From Ruminococcaceae bacterium YAD3003 (GTDB taxonomy: Bacteria > Bacillota > Clostridia > Saccharofermentanales > Saccharofermentanaceae): DNA of 55,535 bases. The notes under the pieces are model-generated. The model made no database searches. It was not told the origin of the DNA and was given only the letters and a program-made list of their open reading frames with translations. A program made the translations under genes and the position numbers. The stretch is taken from assembly GCA_900107185.1 (NCBI GenBank), contig FNPA01000015.1:1-55535 (forward strand). Reading direction: 5' to 3'. Positions 26,602 through 34,722 of this stretch are shown in pieces; position 1 is the first letter of the stretch; each line of letters begins with the position of its first letter.

Positions 26602-27468
26602 ATGAAAGGTATTATTCTTGCAGCAGGAAAGGGAACCCGTCTTTATCCTATTACGAAGCCGGTGTGCAAACCCTTGCTCCCGGTTTACGATAAACCGATG
26701 ATCTACTATCCTTTGGCAGTCCTTATGGAAGCCGGAATAAAAGATATTCTCGTAATTACACCGCCTGATGACACAAAGCCGTTCGTTGATCTCTTAGGCG
26801 ACGGTTCCCATCTCGGAATTAAGATCCAGTATCTCGAGCAGAAGGTTCAAAGAGGTATCGCAGATGCCTTCATTATTGGTAAGGAATTTATCGGTGGAGA
26901 TTCTGTATGCCTTGCATTGGGAGATAATATTTTCTATGGTCCTTTCTTCAGAAGAAAACTCAGAATGGCCGGCAGCCAGGGAGAAGGAGCTGTTATCTTC
27001 GGTTATTATGTAGCAGATCCGAGAGCCTTCGGTGTTGTTGAATTTGATGCTGACGGTAAGGCTGTATCCATTGAAGAAAAGCCCAGACACCCGAAGTCAA
27101 ATTACATTGTTCCGGGTCTTTATTTCTATGATTCCAGCGTCGTTGATATCGCATGCAATATTCAGCCTTCCGCAAGAGGCGAGTTGGAGATCACTTCTGT
27201 AAACGAAGAATACCTTAAAAGAGGCCAACTCCGTGTTATTCCTTTAGGCAAGGAATTCTCCTGGTTTGATGCTGGTAACCCGGACAGCCTTTATGAGGCA
27301 GCAGGAAATATCAGAGCAGCTCAGAGATCAGGCCGTATGATCGGTTGTCTCGAAGAGATCGCCTGGAGAAACAGATGGATCGAGAAAGAAAAATTTGTTG
27401 AACTCGCTCACTCTATGTCCAAGACAAATTACGGTCAGTATCTTGAGGCTTTGGGAGAAGATTTCTGA
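26602..27468 (+). CDS. rfbA: Glucose-1-phosphate thymidylyltransferase
   Basis: Nucleotidyltransferase (288 aa) making dTDP-glucose for dTDP-rhamnose and related sugars. Marks: GIILAAGKGTRLYPITKP at the N-terminus, KPMIYYPLAVLM, LGDNIFYG, VEFDADGKAVSIEEKP-type segment (SIEEKPRHPKSN) and the C-terminal GCLEEIAWRN. ATG 26602 is chosen since GGAGG at 26592-26596 is its ribosome binding site and overlaps the in-frame GTG at 26596. The other dTDP-rhamnose genes (rfbB, C, D) are not in the window. Confidence 0.94.
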   Translation: MKGIILAAGKGTRLYPITKPVCKPLLPVYDKPMIYYPLAVLMEAGIKDILVITPPDDTKPFVDLLGDGSHLGIKIQYLEQKVQRGIADAFIIGKEFIGGDSVCLALGDNIFYGPFFRRKLRMAGSQGEGAVIFGYYVADPRAFGVVEFDADGKAVSIEEKPRHPKSNYIVPGLYFYDSSVVDIACNIQPSARGELEITSVNEEYLKRGQLRVIPLGKEFSWFDAGNPDSLYEAAGNIRAAQRSGRMIGCLEEIAWRNRWIEKEKFVELAHSMSKTNYGQYLEALGEDF

Positions 27469-27512
27469 TAAAGAACACTTTTTCCTGTTATTCGATTTTC
27501 GGAAATAAATGC

Positions 27513-27518
27513 TATAAT
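27513..27518 (+). promoter_or_regulatory. -10 element of the DUF134-thioredoxin transcript
   Basis: TATAAT at 27513-27518; a weak -35 (TTCGAT, 27491-27496) lies 16 nt upstream. It is followed at once by two palindromes (27520-27547). Confidence 0.6.
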
Positions 27519-27519
27519 T

Positions 27520-27547
27520 GACATATGTCGTAAACACGGCATATGTC
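27520..27547. promoter_or_regulatory. Tandem palindromes, putative operator
   Basis: GACATATGTC (27520-27529, a perfect palindrome) and GGCATATGTC (27538-27547) with centres 18 bp apart. They start 1 nt after the -10 hexamer and cover the likely transcription start. The HTH protein encoded next is one candidate to bind here. Confidence 0.55.
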
Positions 27548-27570
27548 TTTTATTTTGGAGTGATAGCAAA

Positions 27571-27924
27571 ATGCCTAGGCCGGTGAGAGTAAGAAGAGTT
27601 TGTGAGGAACCGAAGTTCACCAGATTTGTTCCGACAGGAGCAGATAAAATCGAATCCCAGGTTCTTACGATCGAAGAATACGAAGTTATCCGTCACGTGG
27701 ATTACCAGAAGAAAACTCACGAGGAATGTGCTGAGCAGATGGCTATCTCCAGAACAACGGTAACAGAAATATATGAGACAGCGAGATATAAGATTGCAGA
27801 CGCGATAATAAACGGCAAAGTCTTATGTATAGAAGGCGGTAACTACAGAGTTTGCGAGGGTGGAGAATGTTGTTCTGCAAATAAATGCGACACATGTAAA
27901 AACGACCACGTAAACAAAGATTAA
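27571..27924 (+). CDS. DUF134 / UPF0251 DNA-binding protein
   Basis: 117-aa protein of the DUF134 family. It starts MPRPVRVRRVCEEP, typical of the family, and has a sigma-like helix-turn-helix (about 46-80: MAISRTTVTEIYETARYKIA). The C-terminus has a Cys cluster (CEGGECCSANKCDTC), which may bind metal or sense redox state. TTGGAG precedes ATG 27571. Thioredoxin follows 16 nt downstream, so the pair is probably one operon. Its target is not known. Confidence 0.9.
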   Translation: MPRPVRVRRVCEEPKFTRFVPTGADKIESQVLTIEEYEVIRHVDYQKKTHEECAEQMAISRTTVTEIYETARYKIADAIINGKVLCIEGGNYRVCEGGECCSANKCDTCKNDHVNKD

Positions 27925-27940
27925 ACGGAAGGAGAAACAC

Positions 27941-28261
27941 ATGGCAGAAGTTATTTTAAATGACAGCAATTTCAAAGAGGAAGTTTTAAACAGTGATATT
28001 CCTGTTTTGGTAGATTTCTGGGCAGAGTGGTGTGGCCCCTGCAGAATGTTGGGACCTGTTATCTCTACCTTGGCAGAAAAATACGAAGGTAAACTCAAGG
28101 TTTGCAAACTTAACGTTGATGAGTCTATGGAAGTAGCTGAAGAATATAACATCAGCAGCATTCCTGCAGTTAAGTTTTTCAAAGGCGGCGTTGAGGTGAA
28201 CGAGTCCGTAGGATTTGTTCCCCAGCCTAAACTCGAGAAGATAATCGAAGAGTTGATCTAA
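27941..28261 (+). CDS. Thioredoxin
   Basis: 106-aa cytoplasmic dithiol reductase with the active site WCGPC (Cys31, Cys34) in VDFWAEWCGPCRM, the cis-proline segment SSIPAVKFF and KLNVDE. GGAAGGAG precedes ATG 27941. Co-transcribed with the DUF134 regulator. Standard length and no signal peptide. Confidence 0.95.
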   Translation: MAEVILNDSNFKEEVLNSDIPVLVDFWAEWCGPCRMLGPVISTLAEKYEGKLKVCKLNVDESMEVAEEYNISSIPAVKFFKGGVEVNESVGFVPQPKLEKIIEELI

Positions 28262-28284
28262 GATAAGAAATTAAACTGTTTGTT

Positions 28285-28325
28285 GGTCCCGGTCTTCAGG
28301 TTTTGAAGTCCGGGATCATTTCTTT
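28285..28325. terminator. Terminator between convergent thioredoxin and radical SAM genes
   Basis: Stem GGTCCCGGTCTTCA / TGAAGTCCGGGATC (one mismatch, one wobble), then ATTTCTTTT on the + strand. The stem overlaps the stop codon of the - strand gene at 28296. Confidence 0.75.
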
Positions 28326-29186
28326 TCCATCAGATTCATACTGCTGGATGAATGCATTGGTCTGACCTTTTGATTCCAGATAATCAGCCAGGCTGTCGCA
28401 GGCTCTTCTTGTCGGTCTCTCTTTGAGTTTGCCTGTTGCTGAAGGCATGGGAGTATATTGGCTCATAAGGCTAATGTAGATCCTGTTGCCGTATCTGGAT
28501 GTCAGGTAATCTATGACATGCTTCGAATCGAAAAGGAGTCCCGGCAGTATCAGGTGTCTTACTATGACGCCCTTTTTCAGCAGTCCGTCCTCACCCAGAA
28601 CAGCATCACCAGTCTGTCTTACCATCTCATCGATTGCGCTCGAACAAACAGAGAAGTAGTCAGGAGCGTGAGAATACTCTGCCGAGTATTTGGGTGAGAA
28701 ATATTTCATGTCAGGCATATATATGTCTACGAGCCCGTCGAAAAGTCTTAATGTTGAGACCAGATCATAACCGGAGCAGTTAACTGCGACCGGTATATTT
28801 AACCCCGCTGCCTTTGCTATTGAGATCGCTTCGGCAACTGCAGGCGCGAAATGCATCGGCGTAACAAGATTGATGTTATGCGCGCCCTGGTCCTGCAATT
28901 TCAGGAAGTTATCTGCCAGTGTGTTTTTGTCCATCCGGCTGCCGTGCCCTGTTGGACCTCTGGAGATGGAATAATTCTGACAGAATACACATCCCAGACT
29001 GCAGCCTTCGAAGAAGACGGTGCCGCTTCCCTTAGTGCCGCTGATAATCGGCTCCTCGCCATAGTGAAGTTTTACCAGGTTTACAACAGGGTAATCCGGC
29101 ATTTGGCAAAAGCCCACAGAACCGCTGCTCCTGGCGGCATGACATTTCCTGGGACATAACGTGCAATTGTCAAACAGGTTTTCCAT
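28296..29186 (-). CDS. Radical SAM protein, PflA-like (COG1313 type)
   Basis: 296-aa radical SAM protein with the cluster motif CSLGCVFCQN (CxxxCxxC). An N-terminal CTLCPRKC with a further Cys (GFCQMP) may bind a second centre. These proteins are labelled putative pyruvate formate-lyase-activating enzymes, but their true substrate is unknown; no pflB is near. The ATG at 29186 has no ribosome binding site on the - strand; TAAAAT lies 8 nt upstream (29200-29195), so the message may be leaderless. Divergent from purF. Confidence 0.88.
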   Translation of the reverse strand: MENLFDNCTLCPRKCHAARSSGSVGFCQMPDYPVVNLVKLHYGEEPIISGTKGSGTVFFEGCSLGCVFCQNYSISRGPTGHGSRMDKNTLADNFLKLQDQGAHNINLVTPMHFAPAVAEAISIAKAAGLNIPVAVNCSGYDLVSTLRLFDGLVDIYMPDMKYFSPKYSAEYSHAPDYFSVCSSAIDEMVRQTGDAVLGEDGLLKKGVIVRHLILPGLLFDSKHVIDYLTSRYGNRIYISLMSQYTPMPSATGKLKERPTRRACDSLADYLESKGQTNAFIQQYESDGKEMIPDFKT

Positions 29187-29313
29187 ATGGGGCCATTTTA
29201 CTACTAAGATAGACCTGCCGTTGTTGTTTTATCCAAAACATGTTTTTTGTGTTTTCGAAAATACATACGTTTTACCGCATATTTGTCTGACAACTTGGGT
29301 GTAAAATCTATGC

Positions 29314-30666
29314 ATGGCCATACACGAAGAATGCGGAATTTTTGGAATTCACGGCGGCACAGATTGTGCTTGTGATGTTTATTACGGACTTTTCAGTCTC
29401 CAGCACAGGGGACAGGAGAGTTGTGGTATTGCCACAAATGACGATGCGTCCATAGAATGCGTCAAGGGAATGGGACTTGTTAGTGATGTATTGAGCAGCG
29501 ACAAGATCAAGAATCTCAAAGGCGACATAGCAATAGGACATGTCAGATATTCGACAGCAGGCGGGAGTGTTCCGGAAAATGCCCAGCCGATCGTCACGCA
29601 GTATTCCAAGGGTACGCTTTCTATCGCACACAACGGAAATCTTACGAATGCATTCGCTCTCAAAAGAGAGCTGGAAGATAAGGGCGCGATATTCCATACG
29701 ACTACTGATTCGGAGGTTATCGCATATTTGATAGCCAGCAAGAGATCTGCCACTCCTTCAGTTGAAGAAGCTGTTAAGGAGGTAATGGGGATAATTAAGG
29801 GCGGTTATGCTTTGCTCGTTATGAGCCCTCGCAAACTTATCGCAGCAAGAGATCCTTTCGGCTTGAAGCCGCTTGTCATGGGCAAACTCGATGACGCGGT
29901 CATCTTTTGTTCAGAGACATGCGCGCTTGAAGCCGTTGGTGCGGAATTTATAAGAGACGTTAATCCCGGCGAGATCGTCATTGTCGAGGACGGTGAAATC
30001 AGATCTATGGATTCGGGAATTAAACGCGGCATGAAAAAATGCGTTTTCGAGTATATCTATTTTGCCAGACCGGATTCTGTAATTGACGGTATCTCTGTTG
30101 CAAAAGCAAGAAGAGAAGCGGGCAGGATCCTGGCAAGAAAACACCCTTGTGACTGTGATATCGTAATCGGAGTTCCTGAGTCGGGAATCGATGCTGCATT
30201 AGGTTTTGCAGCCGAGTCAGGCATTCCGTATGAGAAGGGCTTTGTTAAGAATTCCTACGTAGGAAGAACATTTATCAAGCCTTCCCAGGAACAGCGCAAA
30301 CAGGCTGTTAAGATCAAGCTTAATCCCATCTCTTCCGTTGTTAACGGTAAGAGAGTAGTTATAATCGACGACTCCATCGTCAGAGGAAATACTATCGCCA
30401 ACCAGGTTAATATGTTGAGGGCAGCGGGAGCTACAGAAGTCCATGTAAGGATCAGCTCTCCGCCGTTTATGCATCCTTGTTATTACGGTACAGATGTACC
30501 TGATGAAGAGCATCTTATTGCCTGCAGTCACACAATTCCTGAAATCTGTGGCATAATAGGTGCCGATTCATTAGGATATCTTGAGCCTGAGGATTTGGAC
30601 GTGATGCTTGGCGGTGACGATTTCAGATATTGCGACGCCTGCTTCACCGGAAACTATCCTGAGTGA
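29314..30666 (+). CDS. purF: Amidophosphoribosyltransferase
   Basis: First enzyme of purine synthesis (450 aa): makes phosphoribosylamine from PRPP and glutamine. The N-terminal MAIHEECGIFGI gives a 6-residue propeptide before the catalytic Cys7, as in Bacillus-type enzymes that are processed. Also seen: GQESCGIA, GHVRYSTAGG, the PRPP loop VVIIDDSIVRGNT and Cys residues (CDC, CSHT, CDACF) that would fit the Fe-S form. There is no ribosome binding site; TAAAAT at 29302-29307 lies 6 nt before the ATG. Stands apart from other pur genes. Confidence 0.95.
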   Translation: MAIHEECGIFGIHGGTDCACDVYYGLFSLQHRGQESCGIATNDDASIECVKGMGLVSDVLSSDKIKNLKGDIAIGHVRYSTAGGSVPENAQPIVTQYSKGTLSIAHNGNLTNAFALKRELEDKGAIFHTTTDSEVIAYLIASKRSATPSVEEAVKEVMGIIKGGYALLVMSPRKLIAARDPFGLKPLVMGKLDDAVIFCSETCALEAVGAEFIRDVNPGEIVIVEDGEIRSMDSGIKRGMKKCVFEYIYFARPDSVIDGISVAKARREAGRILARKHPCDCDIVIGVPESGIDAALGFAAESGIPYEKGFVKNSYVGRTFIKPSQEQRKQAVKIKLNPISSVVNGKRVVIIDDSIVRGNTIANQVNMLRAAGATEVHVRISSPPFMHPCYYGTDVPDEEHLIACSHTIPEICGIIGADSLGYLEPEDLDVMLGGDDFRYCDACFTGNYPE

Positions 30667-30685
30667 AATAAAGGGGCAATATAAT

Positions 30686-32185
30686 ATGCACGATGATGAG
30701 TTCCAAAATCCGGGACGCAAAGTCAGGTCTGCCGACGCCGCTGTAATTAAAGCGGTGCAGCATGAGGCTGCTCTCGAGAGGAAAGCGGAAAACAAAGCAA
30801 GACGTGCAGAAGCAAAACATGCAGACCCGGTAAGGAAACCTGCAAAGCCCAAACATACCAGACTCACCAGAAAAGAAGCAAAGACATATGGAATTCACAA
30901 GAGGAGCCGTCACGTTGTTCCTCTCCTTGTAATTCTGCTTCTTGAAATAATTATTGGAGCTGCTTTCCTTTGGGCCGTTATGGTTTATTGCGAAGATACA
31001 GCCCTTATTGTCCGCCAGCAGACTATCGAAGCAGGATCAACTGCCAGCCTTGATATGTATGTTGTAGGCGAACCCAAGTTCCCTGAATATGTTCAGTGCA
31101 ATCTGGATTTTTCCACAGTAAACTATGTCATTCCGCAAACGATAAGATTTACGGTTACTATGTACGGTACCAATTTCCCTTGTGTGCTCGAGATCGTCGA
31201 CACGACACCGCCGACTGCAGAAGGCATCACTCAGAAACTTTATTCGGTCGATACGATACCTCCTGTTGAAGAATGTGTTGCTAACGTTTATGACCTTAAT
31301 GATGTCACGGTTGAGTGGGCTGAGATCCCCGATATTTCGACGGGCGGAAATGTTAATGGAAAGGCAGCTGTAACTGATTCATCCGGAAATGTGACTATCG
31401 TCAATGTTCCATTCATAGTAACGAAGGATTCTGTTGCTCCTGTGATTACAGGCACGGAAGATATCGATGCCTTCATCGGCGATACGATCAAGTACAAAGA
31501 AAATGTTGTCGTTACGGATGACATCGATCCGAATCCTACACTGGAGATCGACACCAGCCAAATCGATCTGTATTCAGAGGGCGTATATCTTGTTACTTAT
31601 AGAGCGACAGATTTTTCCGGCAATACATCGGAAGCAACGATCTGGCTCACACTTACAGAAAAGCCTTCTACTTATGTTGAACCCGAGCTGGTTTACGCTG
31701 AGGCACAGGAAGTATTAGACAGGATCACATGGGACGGTATGTCTGATATGGAGAAGGCTCTGGCAATCACATACTGGGTAAGATACAACATCAACTACAT
31801 TTCGAATTGTGATGATACATCATGGACGAGAGCGGCTTACGACGGTTTTACCAAGAGATGCGGTAACTGCTATACATTTGCTATGTGCGCGAAAGCCCTT
31901 TTCGATGTGGCCGGCATTGAGAACATGATCATCGTCAGAGATCCTTATATCTATAATCCTCACTTCTGGAATTACATTAATATCGATGGCCAATGGTATC
32001 ACTGTGACTCTACTCCGAGACTGGGTTGGGACAGTTATTTCTTCATGTACACTACGTACGAATTAAAAAACTTTTGGCATAATGGCTGGAATGGGTATAA
32101 TTTCCCTGAGGAGCTTTATCCGGAGTCTGCTACAGAGTCGGTCCAGGACAGAATTAACTACAGCAGTCATTCGTTAAGATACTGA
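30686..32185 (+). CDS. Transglutaminase-like surface protein, paralogue 1
   Basis: 499-aa type II membrane protein. A basic cytoplasmic N-terminus (1-75, rich in Lys/Arg/Ala) precedes one transmembrane helix (about 77-100). Outside are Ig-like beta domains (about 108-325; TDSSGNVTIVNVPF and VTDDIDPNPTLEID are typical DUF5011/HYR-like stretches). The transglutaminase-like domain follows (335-460) with triad Cys395 (GNCYTF), His426 (PHFWNY) and Asp441 (WYHCDST). ATG 30686 has AAAGGGG upstream. It lies 19 nt after purF and 1 nt before paralogue 2. Bacterial members act as proteases or amidases as often as cross-linkers, so the reaction is open. Confidence 0.88.
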   Translation: MHDDEFQNPGRKVRSADAAVIKAVQHEAALERKAENKARRAEAKHADPVRKPAKPKHTRLTRKEAKTYGIHKRSRHVVPLLVILLLEIIIGAAFLWAVMVYCEDTALIVRQQTIEAGSTASLDMYVVGEPKFPEYVQCNLDFSTVNYVIPQTIRFTVTMYGTNFPCVLEIVDTTPPTAEGITQKLYSVDTIPPVEECVANVYDLNDVTVEWAEIPDISTGGNVNGKAAVTDSSGNVTIVNVPFIVTKDSVAPVITGTEDIDAFIGDTIKYKENVVVTDDIDPNPTLEIDTSQIDLYSEGVYLVTYRATDFSGNTSEATIWLTLTEKPSTYVEPELVYAEAQEVLDRITWDGMSDMEKALAITYWVRYNINYISNCDDTSWTRAAYDGFTKRCGNCYTFAMCAKALFDVAGIENMIIVRDPYIYNPHFWNYINIDGQWYHCDSTPRLGWDSYFFMYTTYELKNFWHNGWNGYNFPEELYPESATESVQDRINYSSHSLRY

Positions 32186-32186
32186 T

Positions 32187-33863
32187 ATGAACAACGCAAA
32201 CGGCAACAATTCAAAACCCCTTAACCGGAACGCCAATCATTCCGCTCAAGGGGTTTCTGTTAGGAAGGGCAATGTTCCTGCCCGTAAACCTGTTGATCGT
32301 AACCAGATGCAAAGACCTGCTCAAAAACCGGTTCAGAGACCTGTTCAGAAGCAGGTGCAAAAACCTGGCCAGCGTCCTGTTCAGAAACATCCTGTAAATG
32401 CAGCGCCTAAGGCAGCTCCCGTTAAGCCGCAAAGACCTGTACAAAAACGTCCGGTCCAGAAAACTCCGGTTAAGAAGGTTCCGAACCAGCCTGCGCAAAA
32501 TATCAGGAAACCTGTTCAGAAACAACCTGCAAAACGGGCAGTCAAACCGGTTCCTCAAAAGACGGTTAAGGTGGATCAGACCAAACTGTTTAAGGGACTG
32601 GTTATTGCCGTTGCCGTAATACTGGTTGTGCTGCTTGGTGTCGGAGGATATTCGTTTTTTAAGGATGAGACCGGTCTGATAAACCGTGAAGTCACGATTG
32701 AGGCGGGCACCCAGAGGCCGGATCTTAATATGTTTTTGAGTGGCGAACCTACTTTCCCTCAGCTCGTATCTACAAATCTTAATTTCGATGAGGTCAATAT
32801 CAATCTTCCTCAGACGATCAGTTTCAACATAAAAATGTATGGCAGGAATTTTGCCTGCAAGCTGATTATTCAGGACTCGATTCCACCAGTCGGACAGGGA
32901 ATCCCGCAAAAGTTATTTGCTGCCCAGGAACTCCCTGATGCTGCATCCTGTATCACCGGAATAGAAGACATAACAGATGTTGCCGTTACATGGAAAGACA
33001 TTCCTGATTATTCTGCGGGCGGAAACTTTATAGCTGTTGCCATGCTTACTGACGGTTGCGGTAATGAGACACCTGTCAATGTTCCTCTTGAAGTTACCAG
33101 AGATGACAATGCTCCTGATATTGTCGGCGCGCTCGATATCGAGGCGTATATCGGTGATTCCATATCTTACAGAGACGGAGTAATCGTAACTGACGATTAT
33201 GATGAAAATCCCGTTCTTACGATCGATACGACCAATGTAAACATAAATGAACCGGGGACTTACGAAGTTATTTACACAGCGAAAGATATATCCGGAAATG
33301 AGAAGGCTGTTTCTATCAATCTTACGATTTCAGAAAAGCCTGAAGGTTATATTGAGCCAGAAGTTGTTTATGATGTCGCAAGAGATATTTTAGATGAGAT
33401 CACAGAGCCCGGAATGACTGAAGAAGAGGTCGCTCTCCAGATCATCTGGTGGTGCAGATATAACATCAGATTTATCTTAAGGACATACAGCAATTCATGG
33501 ACGGAAGCTGCTTATAACGCATATGTTTACGGCACCGGTAACTGCTACTCCACAGTTTATGCCGTTAAGGTGCTCCTTGATGTTGCCGGTATTGAGAACA
33601 TGATCATCGAGAGATATCCCTACCAGACTGCAACGCATTTCTGGAATTACGTGAAAATAAACGGACAGTGGTATCACTGCGATGCGACCTGGCGCGAAGG
33701 CTATGACAGCTATTTCTTTATGTATACGACAGATGAGCTCCTGAATTTCTGGCAGGGCGGATGGAACGGATTCCAGTTCGCACAGGAAAAGTATCCTGAG
33801 AGCGCGACAGAATCAGTCCAGTACAGGATCGATTACAAAAACCATACTATGAAGGAACCATAG
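32187..33863 (+). CDS. Transglutaminase-like surface protein, paralogue 2, with basic repeat tail
   Basis: 558-aa homologue of the previous protein. The cytoplasmic N-terminus is long (1-135) and contains many RPVQK/KPVQ-type repeats (about 40-128), strongly basic and without acidic residues. Transmembrane helix about 136-157; Ig-like domains about 168-382; transglutaminase-like domain about 395-520 with Cys453 (GNCYST), His484 (THFWNY) and Asp499 (WYHCDAT). There is no good ribosome binding site at ATG 32187; it starts 1 nt after the stop of paralogue 1, so reinitiation is likely. Both proteins share the end YPESATESVQ.RI.Y. Confidence 0.87.
   Translation: MNNANGNNSKPLNRNANHSAQGVSVRKGNVPARKPVDRNQMQRPAQKPVQRPVQKQVQKPGQRPVQKHPVNAAPKAAPVKPQRPVQKRPVQKTPVKKVPNQPAQNIRKPVQKQPAKRAVKPVPQKTVKVDQTKLFKGLVIAVAVILVVLLGVGGYSFFKDETGLINREVTIEAGTQRPDLNMFLSGEPTFPQLVSTNLNFDEVNINLPQTISFNIKMYGRNFACKLIIQDSIPPVGQGIPQKLFAAQELPDAASCITGIEDITDVAVTWKDIPDYSAGGNFIAVAMLTDGCGNETPVNVPLEVTRDDNAPDIVGALDIEAYIGDSISYRDGVIVTDDYDENPVLTIDTTNVNINEPGTYEVIYTAKDISGNEKAVSINLTISEKPEGYIEPEVVYDVARDILDEITEPGMTEEEVALQIIWWCRYNIRFILRTYSNSWTEAAYNAYVYGTGNCYSTVYAVKVLLDVAGIENMIIERYPYQTATHFWNYVKINGQWYHCDATWREGYDSYFFMYTTDELLNFWQGGWNGFQFAQEKYPESATESVQYRIDYKNHTMKEP
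32304..32570 (+). repeat. Degenerate tandem repeats coding for RPVQK units
   Basis: Within paralogue 2. Short units such as AGACCTGTTCAGAA and AAACCTGTTCAGAA recur about every 12-24 nt and encode (R/K)PVQ(K/R). The copies are imperfect, which suggests growth by slippage or unequal exchange. Confidence 0.7.
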
Positions 33864-33942
33864 TAATATGCTGTCTCCCATAGCGAGCAAGTTTTCCGCT
33901 AATTTGTTATACTTTCATAAGTAATTGTTAGGGGAGTATTCT

Positions 33943-34014
33943 ATGGCAGCTGTACTTTATCTTGTAATACCCTGCTATATTGTCAGCGAACGGAAAAACA
34001 TTCCAGAGGAATAA
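33943..34014 (+). pseudogene. Short ORF resembling a glycosyltransferase N-terminus (remnant or leader ORF)
   Basis: An ORF of 23 codons (MAAVLYLVIPCYIVSERKNIPEE) with a good ribosome binding site (AGGGGAG, 33931-33937). Its first 12 residues read like the first strand of a GT2 glycosyltransferase (LYLVIPCYNE in many members), as does the start of the real gene at 34018 (ILYIVMPAYNEE). It ends 3 nt before that gene. It could be the stump of a lost paralogue or a short ORF coupling translation to the next gene. The resemblance is by eye only. Confidence 0.5.
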
Positions 34015-34017
34015 ATT

Positions 34018-34722
34018 GTGGATATTCTTTATATCGTTATGCCTGCGTATAACGAGGAAGACAACATCATCGACGTTGTAACTTCCTGGTACCCGGTCCT
34101 TGAGGGTAAGGATCCTGCTTCGAGAATCGTTGTTGCGGACAGCGGGAGTCAGGACAGAACTCACGACCTTCTTGAAGATTTTAAGAAGGACCATCCTCAG
34201 CTTGAGATTTTAAGTAATACAGACAAGCAGCATGGTCCCAAAGTTATCGCTTTGTATGACTACGCGATAAAGGATGGTGCGGATTTCATTTTCCAGACAG
34301 ATTCTGACGGACAGACAATGCCGGGCGAATTTGACGGTTTCTGGCAGATGCGCCATGGTTATAAGGGTATCTTCGGAAACAGAATAGTAAGAGGCGACGG
34401 TAAGTCCAGAGCCTTTGTTGAGAAGGTAGTTTGCTTTCTTGTTAAGAGATATTTCCATGTTAAGGTTCCGGATGCCAATGCTCCGTTCCGTCTCATGAAT
34501 GCACAAACCGTAGCGAAATATCTTCCAAAACTTGATAAAGATTACAATCTTCCCAACATAATGATGACGACGTATTTCGTTTATTATGGAGAAGAGTATA
34601 CTTTTCGTGAGATAACGTTCAGACCCAGACAGGGTGGTAAGAACTCGATCAACATCAAAAAGATATTTAAGATCGGCTGGAAAGCTTTGGGAGATTTCCG
34701 CCGTTTGAAAAAGGCAATGTAA
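34018..34722 (+). CDS. Family 2 glycosyltransferase (dolichol-phosphate-mannose-synthase-like)
   Basis: 234-aa GT-A glycosyltransferase. It begins MDILYIVMPAYNEEDNI, has VVADSGSQDRT and the metal-binding TDSDGQ (the DxD motif). It lacks clear transmembrane helices, so it is a short soluble or peripheral form. The start is GTG 34018 with AGAGGA upstream. It overlaps the next, SGNH-like gene by 1 nt. Its place among surface-protein genes suggests transfer of a sugar to a lipid carrier or surface polymer, but donor and acceptor are unknown. Confidence 0.9.
   Translation: MDILYIVMPAYNEEDNIIDVVTSWYPVLEGKDPASRIVVADSGSQDRTHDLLEDFKKDHPQLEILSNTDKQHGPKVIALYDYAIKDGADFIFQTDSDGQTMPGEFDGFWQMRHGYKGIFGNRIVRGDGKSRAFVEKVVCFLVKRYFHVKVPDANAPFRLMNAQTVAKYLPKLDKDYNLPNIMMTTYFVYYGEEYTFREITFRPRQGGKNSINIKKIFKIGWKALGDFRRLKKAM

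Noticed and set aside
30608..30685. Upstream extension of transglutaminase-like paralogue 1 into purF
   Set aside because: The extra 26 residues overlap the end of purF, and AAAGGGG just before ATG 30686 marks the real start.
32211..32909. Long open frame on the - strand (232 codons) opposite paralogue 2
   Set aside because: It mirrors the basic repeat region; the composition (Leu/Arg/Asn-rich) is typical of an antisense shadow and it has no ribosome binding site.
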